Counted from the stretch's first letter, positions 1 through 7,027 are shown. The stretch is DNA of 7,917 bases from Pseudomonadota bacterium (GCA_023460615.1 JAEWPL010000279.1:1-7917); one strand, 5' to 3'. Translations and numbers: made by a program. The notes: a model not told the origin generated them from the letters alone.

Positions 1-79
1 TTAAGTAGCTTACCTAAAGCTTTATCACAATAGATAATTGCAAGTGTCCTTACAAGCTTTGTTTAGCAACAATTTGAAG

Positions 80-1744
80 TTAAAGCTCTATACTTGGCAA
101 CTCAAAAGTCTTAATTACTTGTTTTTGCTCTTTAGAAATAATAACTACATAGCGATATAAGTTCTTTTTAAACCTATCAATGCCATAGTTACGATTTTCT
201 ACTTGCTCTATTGCTTTTGACATTAAGTTATCTAGGTTGTCACCTTCTCTGTAGAGTTTAAGCTCAAACACGTAATAGTTTATATCAGATTTTACGATGA
301 TATCAGCTCTACCAGAGCCAGACAGACATTCTCTATCTACATTAGCGCCTAAGATTAAAAACTCACGGTAGATGATTTCTCTTAAGCTATTCTCGTCATT
401 AAAGATTTTAGTGTCTGTAGGTATGCCTTTTACCATTAAATCAATGCAGTCTAAAATGCTTTTAGAATCGTGACCTATTAAAGCATCTGATAAAAGAGAA
501 ATATTAAGTTTTTGTATTGGACTTTCTTTGTCTAAAGTAGACTTGACGATATCTTTGAAGAAGCCTCGATATAAATATGACTGTAACTCTAAATTTGGTA
601 TACCAAAGCGAGCAGCTTCAGTTCCTACCGACTTTTTAATGGTTAGATAGCCTGCTTGATACATCATAACCACAGGATCCATATCTACTGGATTAGAGGC
701 TTTATTGATATCTTCAAAATCAACGACAATTCCATCGTCTAATTCTTTTAACTTATCTAATAATTCTAAAGATAGAGCTTTTGTTTTTTTACAATTTTTA
801 AAATCTTTTAGATAATTATTTACAAGACTTGAGTAAGCACCGCTTGCTCCCCAGTAAGAGGAAAAACGCTTGATATTAGCAACATTAAATAAGAAGTTAA
901 GAACAGACCAAGTATTATAGACATGTACTGTTGCGTTCATCTCAAAACAATAACCGTCATAATGCTCTTTTAAGTTTTTACTTACAGCCTCGTAAGTAGT
1001 ATTAAGAGCCTTTGCGGCATTCTCTAAGTATTCTTTAAAGTAAGTATCTATTTCAGTTTGTGTATAACCTAGCAAAGCTCCATAGGCTGGATTTAAGGAT
1101 ATGTCTAGTAAATTATTAAAGGCACTAAAGATACTAGTATTTGCGTATCGTGTAATACCTGTAATAAACATAAAACGCACTGCTTTATAACGACTTTTAA
1201 CAGCTTGATAAAAAGAGCTTAAGATGTTTCTTACCTTCTCAAATTGCTCCTTGTTGTTCATAAACGAGGTAAGAGGTGCATCATACTCATCGATAAGTAA
1301 TACTAACTTTTTTTCGCCTACTACATCACAAATACCAATAAACTTTTCACTTGCTAAATTAGCAGTATTTCTATTGATAATAAGCTTATGTTCAAAAATA
1401 AAATCATCTAAAGCATTATTAAAAGCTATATCAAATGCTTCTACACTAGTACGATTCATAGCAGAAAAGTCTAAGTGTAGTACGTAATACTGTGCTGTAT
1501 CTTGCCATAAAGGCTCTATTTTTAAGCCTTTAAATAACTCTATCTTGCCAAGAAACAAACATTCAAAGGTAGATACTAATAAACTTTTGCCAAAACGTCT
1601 TGGACGAGAAAAAAAGATAGGCTGCGCATTGTTTGAAGCAATTTTGTATATAAGATCAGTTTTATCTACATATATTCTCTGCTCTTTTCTTAGAGTATCA
1701 AAATCGCTAATACCATTAGGTAATTTGTTTAAATCTGCAGCCAT
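80..1744 (-). CDS. AAA-ATPase-like protein with C-terminal PD-(D/E)XK nuclease domain
   Basis: This 554-residue protein has the architecture of the AAA-ATPase_like / PDDEXK_9 (DUF1703-type) family. The N-terminus carries the family's typical opening (LPNGISDFDTLR, then YVDKT). A variant P-loop follows at residues 46-55 (SRPRRFGKSL, Lys53), and Walker B is LVLLIDEYD at 147-155 with Asp152-Glu153. The C-terminus has a nuclease-like core: G-R-A-D with Asp481, then Glu494-x-Lys496 (FELKLY), and a downstream helix with QVENRNY. All expected catalytic residues are present, so it looks intact and full length. The role of this family is not firmly established; it is often multicopy in gut anaerobes, and links to defence or mobile DNA are speculative. 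The start at 1744 has an AAAGGA ribosome-binding site at 1756-1761, 11 bases away. It is transcribed divergently from slyX. No terminator is visible in positions 1-79. Confidence 0.88.
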   Translation of the reverse strand: MAADLNKLPNGISDFDTLRKEQRIYVDKTDLIYKIASNNAQPIFFSRPRRFGKSLLVSTFECLFLGKIELFKGLKIEPLWQDTAQYYVLHLDFSAMNRTSVEAFDIAFNNALDDFIFEHKLIINRNTANLASEKFIGICDVVGEKKLVLLIDEYDAPLTSFMNNKEQFEKVRNILSSFYQAVKSRYKAVRFMFITGITRYANTSIFSAFNNLLDISLNPAYGALLGYTQTEIDTYFKEYLENAAKALNTTYEAVSKNLKEHYDGYCFEMNATVHVYNTWSVLNFLFNVANIKRFSSYWGASGAYSSLVNNYLKDFKNCKKTKALSLELLDKLKELDDGIVVDFEDINKASNPVDMDPVVMMYQAGYLTIKKSVGTEAARFGIPNLELQSYLYRGFFKDIVKSTLDKESPIQKLNISLLSDALIGHDSKSILDCIDLMVKGIPTDTKIFNDENSLREIIYREFLILGANVDRECLSGSGRADIIVKSDINYYVFELKLYREGDNLDNLMSKAIEQVENRNYGIDRFKKNLYRYVVIISKEQKQVIKTFELPSIEL

Positions 1745-1780
1745 AATATATTCAATCCTTTAATATTTTTTATTGTGGAT

Positions 1781-1789
1781 ATTTTACCA
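1781..1789 (-). promoter_or_regulatory. Possible extended -10 for the AAA-ATPase gene
   Basis: On the minus strand this reads TGGTAAAAT, a TGN extension joined to a -10-like TAAAAT. It lies about 37 bases upstream of the ATPase start. No good -35 is seen at normal spacing, and the DNA is very AT-rich, so this is only a weak candidate. Confidence 0.25.
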
Positions 1790-1800
1790 ACAAAATATCA

Positions 1801-1828
1801 TTAACATTTTATTTTTTAACACTATAAT
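1801..1828 (+). promoter_or_regulatory. Sigma70 promoter for slyX-lipoprotein unit
   Basis: TTAACA at 1801-1806 (5 of 6 matches to the -35 consensus) and a perfect TATAAT at 1823-1828 are separated by 16 bases. Transcription would start near 1835, giving a leader of about 24 bases before slyX. It lies in the divergent intergenic region shared with the ATPase gene. Confidence 0.65.
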
Positions 1829-1858
1829 GTACTCAATTTTTAATTTGAGATACCTAAC

Positions 1859-2062
1859 ATGCAAGATAATGACAAACTAATTGCCCTTGAAGAGAAAGTG
1901 GCGTGGCTTGAAGATCAACTTGAAAGCCAAGGAGCTGAGTTATCACAGCTTTATGACAAGTTAGATAAGCTTGAAAGACAATTTAAGATTTTATATTCAA
2001 AAGTTGGTGATCCTTATGCTACTAGATCACAAAAGGATGAGGTTCCACCACCACATTATTAG
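1859..2062 (+). CDS. slyX: SlyX family protein
   Basis: This is a 67-residue protein, close to the 72 residues of E. coli SlyX. Residues 1-50 are a heptad-like, charged helix expected to form a coiled coil (for example KLIALEEKVAWLEDQLE). The C-terminus ends in PPPHY, the diagnostic tail of SlyX. The biochemical function of SlyX is not known; in enterobacteria it is named for its position next to slyD, which is not the neighbour here. The start follows a weak GAGA at 1847-1850. Its stop codon overlaps the ribosome-binding site of the next gene, so the two are probably cotranscribed and translationally coupled. Identification rests on length, coiled-coil pattern and the C-terminal signature. 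Confidence 0.9.
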   Translation: MQDNDKLIALEEKVAWLEDQLESQGAELSQLYDKLDKLERQFKILYSKVGDPYATRSQKDEVPPPHY

Positions 2063-2070
2063 GATTAAAA

Positions 2071-2724
2071 ATGAAGAACTTTAAATACTTATTAGCAACT
2101 TTTATTGTAGCAGCCTCATTATGCGCCTGCTCTACAGGTGAATATGTAGTAGATCTAAAGACTCCTATTACTGTTGAAAATATCAACCAAGGAGCTAAAG
2201 CTGTGTGCGTTGCCGATGCTACAGATAATCGTTTATTTATTGGTAATGAGCAAAAACCTAATTTACCATCAGGTGCAATTCTATCTAAAGATTACAAAGC
2301 TCGCTCTTATGCTAGACTAAAAACTTTAGGTGAACAAAGTGGTGCTTTATTACTACCTCAAAACAAGACAGTAGCAAGTTTATTTAAAGATTTACTTGAG
2401 CAGGCTTTAAGAGAATCTGGCTACCAAGTAGTGTCTGATGTAGCAGCTGAAAACTCTAGTGATGTGGCTATCATCGCTGTAGATATCAAAAAGTTTTGGA
2501 CTTACGCGGGGCTTGATAAGCTAAATGCAGATATCGTAAACGAAGTAGAAATTGATGTTTACGCTCAGAACAATGGTACACAAAAGAAGCTTACTTTAAA
2601 GAACAAGCAAACTAAAAAAGTGTTAACCGATACTAAAGGTCAATACAAGACTACCACAGAAGCTTCCATTGCTAATATTTACCATTTAGCCTTAGAAAAG
2701 CTACCTTTAATTCTTGGTAAATAA
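2071..2724 (+). CDS. Putative outer-membrane lipoprotein
   Basis: This 217-residue protein starts with a lipoprotein signal peptide: Lys-rich start, hydrophobic stretch 6-17, and lipobox L17-C18-A19-C20. Ser at +2 after the lipidated Cys20 predicts outer-membrane sorting by the Lol rule. The mature part has a D-x-R-x-F element at 52-56, a LLLPQNKTVASLF segment at 93-105 and RESGYQVV at 114-121. From memory this pattern resembles a family of proteobacterial lipoproteins distantly like YajG, but I cannot confirm a family name and give no function. AGGA at 2061-2064 lies 6 bases before the ATG and overlaps the slyX stop codon, which decides the start and suggests coupling to slyX. Transcription ends at the hairpin at 2733-2766. 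Confidence 0.82.
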   Translation: MKNFKYLLATFIVAASLCACSTGEYVVDLKTPITVENINQGAKAVCVADATDNRLFIGNEQKPNLPSGAILSKDYKARSYARLKTLGEQSGALLLPQNKTVASLFKDLLEQALRESGYQVVSDVAAENSSDVAIIAVDIKKFWTYAGLDKLNADIVNEVEIDVYAQNNGTQKKLTLKNKQTKKVLTDTKGQYKTTTEASIANIYHLALEKLPLILGK

Positions 2725-2732
2725 GTCTTCAT

Positions 2733-2766
2733 AAGAAAAGCCAAATCAAACGATTTGGCTTTTCTT
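2733..2766. terminator. Bidirectional intrinsic terminator between convergent genes
   Basis: A perfect 15-bp inverted repeat (arms 2733-2747 and 2752-2766) surrounds an AAAC loop. The arms have a GCC/GGC core with A-rich and T-rich ends, so a T-rich tail follows the hairpin on either strand. It begins 9 bases after the lipoprotein stop and lies 29 bases beyond the minus-strand transporter stop, so it can serve both genes. Confidence 0.88.
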
Positions 2767-2795
2767 TATCATCTAGTTAAAACTAAGAGCAGATC

Positions 2796-3767
2796 TTAAT
2801 TTTCTTTCTCATCTCTGTCTTTTAAGTTTGCAAAGATAGTTGCAATGATAGGACCTGAAATATTGTGCCATACTGAGAAGATGGCGCCAGGTACAGCAAC
2901 TACAGGGTTTACTGCAGCTTTAGCAGCTAAAGACATACCTAAGGTAGCAGCAAGACCAGAGTTTTGCATACCAATTTCAATAGCTAAAGTCTTCTTTTGC
3001 TTTAACTTAAATCCACATACTTTTGCTAATACATAGCCTAATGCATAACCTATGCAATTGTGTAGTGCTACTACAACGAAGATTAGGATACCTGTGGTGG
3101 CAATTTTTTCAGCACTTACAGCAACTACGGCAGCTACAATAGCAATAATTGCAAATACACTTACTAAAGGTAGTGCAATCACTACTTTGTTAATAGTATT
3201 TCTAAATAAGGCATTGATAATAACACCACCTACAATTGGTAAAATCACAATTTGAACGATGGAGATAAACATACCAATAGGATCAACTTCTAGCCATTTA
3301 CTTGCAAATAAATAGAATAAAGCAGGAGTTACCACAGGAGCTAGCACTGTAGTACAAGCGGTGATAGTTACTGATAAAGGCACATCACCTTTACCTAAAT
3401 AAGACATCACGTTTGAAGATGTACCACCAGGACAGCAACCTACAAGCATTACACCTGCTGCAATATCAGATGGAAGATTAAATGCAAGCACTAAAGCAAA
3501 TGCGATAAGTGGCATTAACACGAATTGACCTAAAACACCAATTAGCACTTGAATAGGACGTGTAAACACCTCAGAAAAGTCTTTAACCGATAAGGTCAAA
3601 CCCATACCGAACATTACTACGCCAAGTAGCAAGGAAATATAACCTTTGATACCTAGGAAGTATTGAGGGAAGTAGAATGCTAAAACTGCAAACAAAATTA
3701 CCCAAAGGGCAAATGTTTTACTAAAAAAAGCACTTAAAAATGCTAATTTCTTCAAAAAGCCTGTCAT
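2796..3767 (-). CDS. Bile acid:sodium symporter (BASS) family transporter
   Basis: This 323-residue protein is almost entirely hydrophobic, with about nine to ten membrane segments, and has the usual length for the BASS family. Family motifs are present: MGLTL at 55-59; GCCPGGTSSNVMSYLGKGD at 110-128, the conserved crossing region that contributes to sodium and substrate binding in characterised members; and EIGMQNSGLA at 264-273, the second crossover region. Members move bile acids, pantothenate or ketopantoate (PanS), or other organic anions with sodium across the inner membrane. The bacterial PanS/YocS-like group is the closest in feel, but the substrate cannot be read from sequence. The start is supported by AAAGGTGA upstream (plus-strand 3775-3783). 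It is monocistronic, with its own promoter (3802-3829) and a shared terminator (2733-2766). Confidence 0.9.
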   Translation of the reverse strand: MTGFLKKLAFLSAFFSKTFALWVILFAVLAFYFPQYFLGIKGYISLLLGVVMFGMGLTLSVKDFSEVFTRPIQVLIGVLGQFVLMPLIAFALVLAFNLPSDIAAGVMLVGCCPGGTSSNVMSYLGKGDVPLSVTITACTTVLAPVVTPALFYLFASKWLEVDPIGMFISIVQIVILPIVGGVIINALFRNTINKVVIALPLVSVFAIIAIVAAVVAVSAEKIATTGILIFVVVALHNCIGYALGYVLAKVCGFKLKQKKTLAIEIGMQNSGLAATLGMSLAAKAAVNPVVAVPGAIFSVWHNISGPIIATIFANLKDRDEKEN

Positions 3768-3801
3768 TTATAATTCACCTTTAATTAAATATTGTACGTT
3801 C

Positions 3802-3829
3802 ATATTAGGATTGATATTTGTTTTGTCAA
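3802..3829 (-). promoter_or_regulatory. Sigma70 promoter for the BASS transporter
   Basis: On the minus strand a perfect TTGACA -35 (3824-3829) is followed after 16 bases by TAATAT (3802-3807). The start of transcription would be near 3795, about 28 bases before the ATG. This is the best-matching promoter in the window. No obvious operator overlaps it, although a GTCA-N7-TGAC inverted repeat lies just upstream at 3843-3857. Confidence 0.7.
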
Positions 3830-3891
3830 TGCTTTTTAAATTGTCACTAAAATTGACTGTTTAAAAAACAAAATGGAACTTAACTTTGGTT

Positions 3892-3921
3892 TTGAGCCTC
3901 TTTTACAATAAAGATTATAAT
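3892..3921 (+). promoter_or_regulatory. Candidate distal promoter upstream of the Cys-rich protein gene
   Basis: TTGAGC (3892-3897) and a perfect TATAAT (3916-3921) are spaced by 18 bases. Transcription from here would give a leader of about 127 bases before the ATG at 4055. The -35 is only a partial match and the region is AT-rich, so this competes with the proximal candidate at 3989-4003. Confidence 0.4.
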
Positions 3922-3988
3922 TTTGCATAAGTTCAAAGCGATTTATAGTTGTGCAAGTGCTTTTGCTTAGTGTGTAAATTTAGCTCTG

Positions 3989-4003
3989 TGCTATGATTAT
4001 CAT
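3989..4003 (+). promoter_or_regulatory. Extended -10 overlapped by a Fur-like palindrome
   Basis: TGC-TATGAT (3989-3997) is an extended -10 element about 58 bases before the Cys-rich protein gene. It overlaps a perfect 11-base palindrome, ATGATTATCAT (3993-4003), which differs from the Fur-box core ATGATAATCAT only at the central base. The outer arms match the 19-bp Fur consensus poorly, roughly 11 of 19 overall by hand alignment. An iron or other metal repressor site is possible but unproven. Confidence 0.35.
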
Positions 4004-4054
4004 GGTATTAGTTGTACAAAAGCTTTTTTAACTATCAACTTAAGTGACTTAAAT

Positions 4055-4336
4055 ATGAAAGTAAAACTTTACGACACCAACCATTTTAATTATGCAACCG
4101 AGGATGGCAGAGTCTTTTGCAGAAAACATCACAAGGTATTTAGACTTTGTGATAGGAGACATCACATCGACTGTTTACAATGTCCATACTTTTTTGGTTG
4201 CCTACAAGGTGAAGGTGTAGAATGCCGATGGGATGATGTTGGTGATTTTGGTTTATACAGAGTGCATGATCCTGATGAAGAGTTCAAAAGAGTTTCAATG
4301 CTAGTAAAAAAAGGTATTCTAAAAAAAGAAGTCTAA
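4055..4336 (+). CDS. Small Cys/His-rich protein, probably metal-binding
   Basis: This 93-residue soluble protein has no signal peptide or membrane segment. Six cysteines occur at 22, 32, 40, 43, 49 and 57, and His residues cluster at 25-26 and 36-37. The spacing C40-x2-C43-x5-C49-x7-C57 within CPYFFGCLQGEGVECRWDD resembles a zinc or iron-sulfur knuckle. The pattern looks like that of conserved small hypothetical proteins, but I cannot name a family or function. The start is chosen because the coding signal begins there and a weak AAGTGA lies at 4042-4047; the ribosome-binding site is poor. Two A7 runs near the 3' end (4306-4312 and 4321-4327) affect only the last residues. It stands alone between the divergent transporter gene and the asnS operon, with a Fur-like palindrome in its promoter region. 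No clear terminator follows it. Confidence 0.75.
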   Translation: MKVKLYDTNHFNYATEDGRVFCRKHHKVFRLCDRRHHIDCLQCPYFFGCLQGEGVECRWDDVGDFGLYRVHDPDEEFKRVSMLVKKGILKKEV

Positions 4337-4388
4337 AGAATTTTTTCACCTAGAATGCTTTTTTACTCTAGTTTCTTTGTAATTGTTA

Positions 4389-4394
4389 TATAAT
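4389..4394 (+). promoter_or_regulatory. -10 element of probable promoter for the lipoprotein-asnS operon
   Basis: A perfect TATAAT lies 33 bases before the first gene of the operon, which would place the transcription start near 4401. No convincing -35 occurs at 16-18 bases: the nearest T-rich hexamer, TTTACT at 4362-4367, is 21 bases away. An activator or a weak -35 may be involved. Confidence 0.45.
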
Positions 4395-4427
4395 GTCGAT
4401 TATTTTTAAATAATTGAAGTAAAAATC

Positions 4428-4901
4428 ATGAATAAGTTTATCAAAGCCTTAATGTGCTTGTTTACAGTTATTGCAACCTCTTGTACCTCACTTCCTGATA
4501 ATGTCCGTAAACTAGACGTTCAAATACAGTCACTTGCCATTGCTAATCAAAACAATGTTGAAGGTTTTATCCTTGAGTACTCTGTAAAGCATACCTCCTC
4601 TGAAGCAATGCCAGTGGATTTGGTAAAAGTTGATATTGAGCTTAATAATAGATTGGTTGCAAGCTATGAAAATGATGATGCAGCTCCAATTCCAAATAAA
4701 GTTACAAACAATTACAAATTATTTATTCCTGCAAACAAGATAAATAAAGTTGCAAAAAAAAGTTTAACAACAACCCCTATGTTACAAGTTCAAGCAAAGG
4801 CTACCCTATCTATCTTAGTTAATGACGATTTAGATTCAGGGGAAGCTCACTTTAATGTAATCAAAATTTATGAAGGAGTAATTCATGGCACAACTAACTA
4901 A
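4428..4901 (+). CDS. LEA type 2-like putative lipoprotein
   Basis: This 157-residue protein begins with a lipoprotein signal peptide: K3 and K6, a hydrophobic core 7-16, and a lipobox-like A16-T17-S18-C19. Alanine at -3 is less usual than leucine. Thr at +2 favours the outer membrane. Residues about 30-135 look like a single beta-rich LEA2/WHy-type domain: an opening strand (VQIQSLAIAN), a central GFILEYSVKHTSSEAMPVDL and VKVDIELNNRLVASY, then a PIPNK loop and a closing strand pair. Bacterial LEA2 lipoproteins have been linked to stress or envelope roles, but no reaction is known. Its last 17 bases overlap the start of the next gene, a sign of cotranscription. The domain assignment comes from pattern and memory, not from a search. 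Confidence 0.75.
   Translation: MNKFIKALMCLFTVIATSCTSLPDNVRKLDVQIQSLAIANQNNVEGFILEYSVKHTSSEAMPVDLVKVDIELNNRLVASYENDDAAPIPNKVTNNYKLFIPANKINKVAKKSLTTTPMLQVQAKATLSILVNDDLDSGEAHFNVIKIYEGVIHGTTN
4873..4878 (+). promoter_or_regulatory. Ribosome-binding site inside the upstream gene
   Basis: AAGGAG sits 6 bases before the ATG at 4885 and inside the lipoprotein coding region. It is the strongest Shine-Dalgarno sequence in this operon and fixes the overlapping start of the membrane protein. Confidence 0.75.
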
Positions 4902-5418
4902 TGCTCAGTACCGTAAAAATTCCTTTGAGCCTCGTATTGCCATTGTTCAACTTATCTTTGGGATCATTTATTCTTTTGTAACCGGTGTAGGTATCATTCT
5001 AGCTTTTGAAGTACTAACTAAAACCGGTCAGCAGCCATATTTACAATATTTCTTTGTAGTTTTATTTGCTATCTTAGCAGGCAAAAGTTTCTACATTTAT
5101 GCAACTACCAAAATTGCTCAAAAGACAGGTGTATATACCACAGCTACTGTAGATAATATCGTTCCAACTCACGGTATCACTATTATTGAAGGAATGCTAA
5201 ATCTACCTGACAATACTACTCTACCTATTGAAAGTAGATTTGCAGGCGAGCAAGTTGCTCACGAGCTAAAAAGATTTTTACAAGATAACAACACTAAAAA
5301 ATTACCAGCTCTTTTGGTAAACAAGGATACTAATCGTCCTAAAGGACAATTCCTTGTTAAAACAAGAGCAGGTCATTTAGATGCTGATTACCTTAACTCA
5401 TTAAAAGTAAATAAGTAA
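4885..5418 (+). CDS. Membrane protein of unknown function, two transmembrane helices
   Basis: This 177-residue protein has a short polar N-terminus and two predicted membrane helices at about 18-42 and 52-73. A soluble C-terminal domain of about 100 residues follows. The soluble part alternates strands and loops (TTATVDNIVPTHGITIIEG at 85-103, LPALLVNKD at 140-148) and may form a small beta fold. I do not recognise a family. It overlaps the preceding lipoprotein by 17 bases and ends 19 bases before asnS. It is therefore almost certainly translated from the same mRNA, and it may act with the lipoprotein at the envelope. That pairing is an inference from gene order only. Confidence 0.78.
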   Translation: MAQLTNAQYRKNSFEPRIAIVQLIFGIIYSFVTGVGIILAFEVLTKTGQQPYLQYFFVVLFAILAGKSFYIYATTKIAQKTGVYTTATVDNIVPTHGITIIEGMLNLPDNTTLPIESRFAGEQVAHELKRFLQDNNTKKLPALLVNKDTNRPKGQFLVKTRAGHLDADYLNSLKVNK

Positions 5419-5437
5419 ATTTAGGATAAGTAATAAG

Positions 5438-6838
5438 ATGAGTCTTTCAAGTACTAAAGAGATCCTATCAGGCAAAATTGCTATAGGAGATAAAGTAACT
5501 CTAGCTGGTTGGATCCGTACCCGCCGTGATTCTAAAGCAGGTTTTTCATTTTTGGCTATCAACGATGGTTCTGGTTTTGATAATGTTCAGGTTATCGCTC
5601 CAAACTCACTTAACAACTATGAAAACGAAGTATTAAAGTTAACCACAGGTTGTTCTGTAGTAGTAGATGGCACTCTAAAGGCTTCAGAAGGTCAAGGTCA
5701 AGCTTATGAAGTTTTAGCTGACAAAGTATTTGTAACAGGCTTTGTTGAAGATCCTGATACTTACCCAATGTCTGCAAAGCGCCACAGCGTTGAATACTTA
5801 CGTGAGTATGCTCATTTAAGACCACGTACTAACTTAATGGGCGCTGTAATGCGTATTCGCAATACCTTAGCTTACGCAATTCACTCTTTCTTCCAGCAAA
5901 ATGGTTTTATGTGGGTAGCAACTCCACTTATCACTACCTCAGACTGTGAGGGCGCTGGTGAGATGTTTACCATTACCAACTTTGATCTAAACAACGTTCC
6001 AAAGGACGATAAAGGTCAGGTTGATTTTTCAAAAGACTTCTTTGGTAAGCACGCATTCATGACTGTATCTGGTCAATTAAATGTTGAAACTTATGCTTGC
6101 GCTTTCTCAAAGGTTTATACCTTCGGTCCAACCTTCCGTGCAGAAAACTCTAACACCACTCGTCACTTAGCAGAGTTCTGGATGGTGGAGCCAGAGATGG
6201 CTTTTACTGATCTTAACGGTTGTGCAGCTACTGCTGAGAAAATGTTAAAGTACGTATTCAAGCGTGTACTTGAAGAGCGTGCTGACGATATGAAATTTAT
6301 CGTGGAGCGTGTAGATAAAGATGCTATCAATCGTTTAGAGCACTTTGTAAACTCTGACTTTGCTCAAGTAGATTACACTGATGCGATTGAGATCTTAAAG
6401 AAAGCTGACAAGAAGTTTGAATTCCCTGTTGAATGGGGTATCGATTTACAGTCAGAGCATGAAAGATATCTAGCTGAACAACACTTTAAGGCTCCTGTAG
6501 TTGTAAAGAACTATCCTAAGGATATTAAAGCTTTCTATATGAAGCAAAATGAGGATGGTAAGACTGTTGCAGCTATGGACGTATTAGCACCAGGCATTGG
6601 TGAGATCATCGGTGGTTCACAGCGTGAAGACGATTTATCTAAGCTTGATGCAAGAATGGATGAGCTTGGTCTAAATAAGGACAGCTACTGGTGGTACCGT
6701 GACTTACGTCGTTATGGTTCAGTACCTCACTCAGGCTTTGGTCTAGGCTTTGAGCGTTTAATTGTTTACATCACAGGTGTAGGCAATATTCGTGAGGCTA
6801 TTCCATTCCCTCGTGCAGCTCACTCTGCTGAGTTCTAA
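5438..6838 (+). CDS. asnS: Asparaginyl-tRNA synthetase (asparagine--tRNA ligase)
   Basis: This enzyme joins L-asparagine to tRNA-Asn using ATP in the cytoplasm and is essential where Asn-tRNA is not made by the amidotransferase route. The 466 residues equal the length of the E. coli enzyme. An N-terminal OB-fold anticodon-binding domain covers about 18-100 (LAGWIRTRRDSKAGFSFLAI). The class II catalytic core follows, with motif 2 at 233-247 (FRAENSNTTRHLAEF) and motif 3 at 433-441 (GFGLGFERL) followed by the REAIPFPR ending. No key residue is missing. The ATG at 5438 has a modest AGGA at 5423-5426, 11 bases upstream. It is the last gene of the presumed three-gene operon beginning at 4428, and a strong terminator follows its stop. 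Confidence 0.98.
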   Translation: MSLSSTKEILSGKIAIGDKVTLAGWIRTRRDSKAGFSFLAINDGSGFDNVQVIAPNSLNNYENEVLKLTTGCSVVVDGTLKASEGQGQAYEVLADKVFVTGFVEDPDTYPMSAKRHSVEYLREYAHLRPRTNLMGAVMRIRNTLAYAIHSFFQQNGFMWVATPLITTSDCEGAGEMFTITNFDLNNVPKDDKGQVDFSKDFFGKHAFMTVSGQLNVETYACAFSKVYTFGPTFRAENSNTTRHLAEFWMVEPEMAFTDLNGCAATAEKMLKYVFKRVLEERADDMKFIVERVDKDAINRLEHFVNSDFAQVDYTDAIEILKKADKKFEFPVEWGIDLQSEHERYLAEQHFKAPVVVKNYPKDIKAFYMKQNEDGKTVAAMDVLAPGIGEIIGGSQREDDLSKLDARMDELGLNKDSYWWYRDLRRYGSVPHSGFGLGFERLIVYITGVGNIREAIPFPRAAHSAEF

Positions 6839-6846
6839 TCTTAAAA

Positions 6847-6878
6847 GTAAAGGCAAGGAAACTTGCCTTTACCTTTTC
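6847..6878 (+). terminator. Intrinsic terminator after asnS
   Basis: A perfect 11-bp inverted repeat (6847-6857 and 6862-6872) encloses a GAAA tetraloop, which is a stable GNRA type. It begins 9 bases after the asnS stop. The T-run after the stem is short and interrupted (CTTTTC), but the T-rich descending arm helps. It separates the asnS operon from the trp operon. Confidence 0.85.
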
Positions 6879-6998
6879 AATTCTCAAATACTCCTCTAAT
6901 TTCAACCAAAGAAAACTTCTATAGCTCTCACTTTTTGAGCAGAATTTCACGGTCTATTGATTATTAAGCACCATTTTGGGGAATTTATGTAAATTTAC

Positions 6999-7027
6999 TT
7001 GCACCCAATTTTTTATTTGAATAAGAT
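6999..7027 (+). promoter_or_regulatory. Probable promoter of the trp operon
   Basis: TTGCAC (6999-7004) and TAAGAT (7022-7027) are spaced by exactly 17 bases. The inferred transcription start near 7034 would place the leader-peptide ATG at about +27, as in E. coli trp. A TrpR operator was looked for: ATAGTTTAGTT at 7032-7042 recalls one half of the known operator, but there is no convincing palindrome. The rest of 6879-7059 shows nothing else I can support. Confidence 0.5.

Noticed and set aside
1..79. Terminator or second gene beyond the ATPase gene at the left edge
   Set aside because: No hairpin with a T-run on the minus strand and no coding signal in the 79 bases visible.
2845..3255. Plus-strand open frames opposite the BASS transporter gene
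   Set aside because: They are antisense to a clearly recognisable transporter, lack their own start signals, and match no family pattern.
3993..4031. Twelve-codon reading frame (starting MIIMVL) upstream of the Cys-rich protein gene
   Set aside because: No ribosome-binding site, it overlaps the -10 element, and it has no leader-peptide codon bias; likely chance.
4306..4327. Two A7 runs near the end of the Cys-rich protein gene, possible slippage or programmed frameshift site
   Set aside because: Slippage would change only about the last ten residues, there is no downstream stem-loop or longer frame to shift into, and such runs are expected in AT-rich DNA.
4337..4380. Possible terminator after the Cys-rich protein gene (CTAGA ... 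TCTAG)
   Set aside because: Only a 5-bp stem with a loop of about 12 bases and no G/C-rich core; not a convincing terminator.
5610..5825. Minus-strand open frame inside asnS
   Set aside because: It is antisense to the conserved OB-fold region of asnS, with no independent support.
6911..6945. GCTC ... GAGC hairpin in the asnS-trp gap
   Set aside because: A 4-bp stem with a long loop; too weak to call as a structure.
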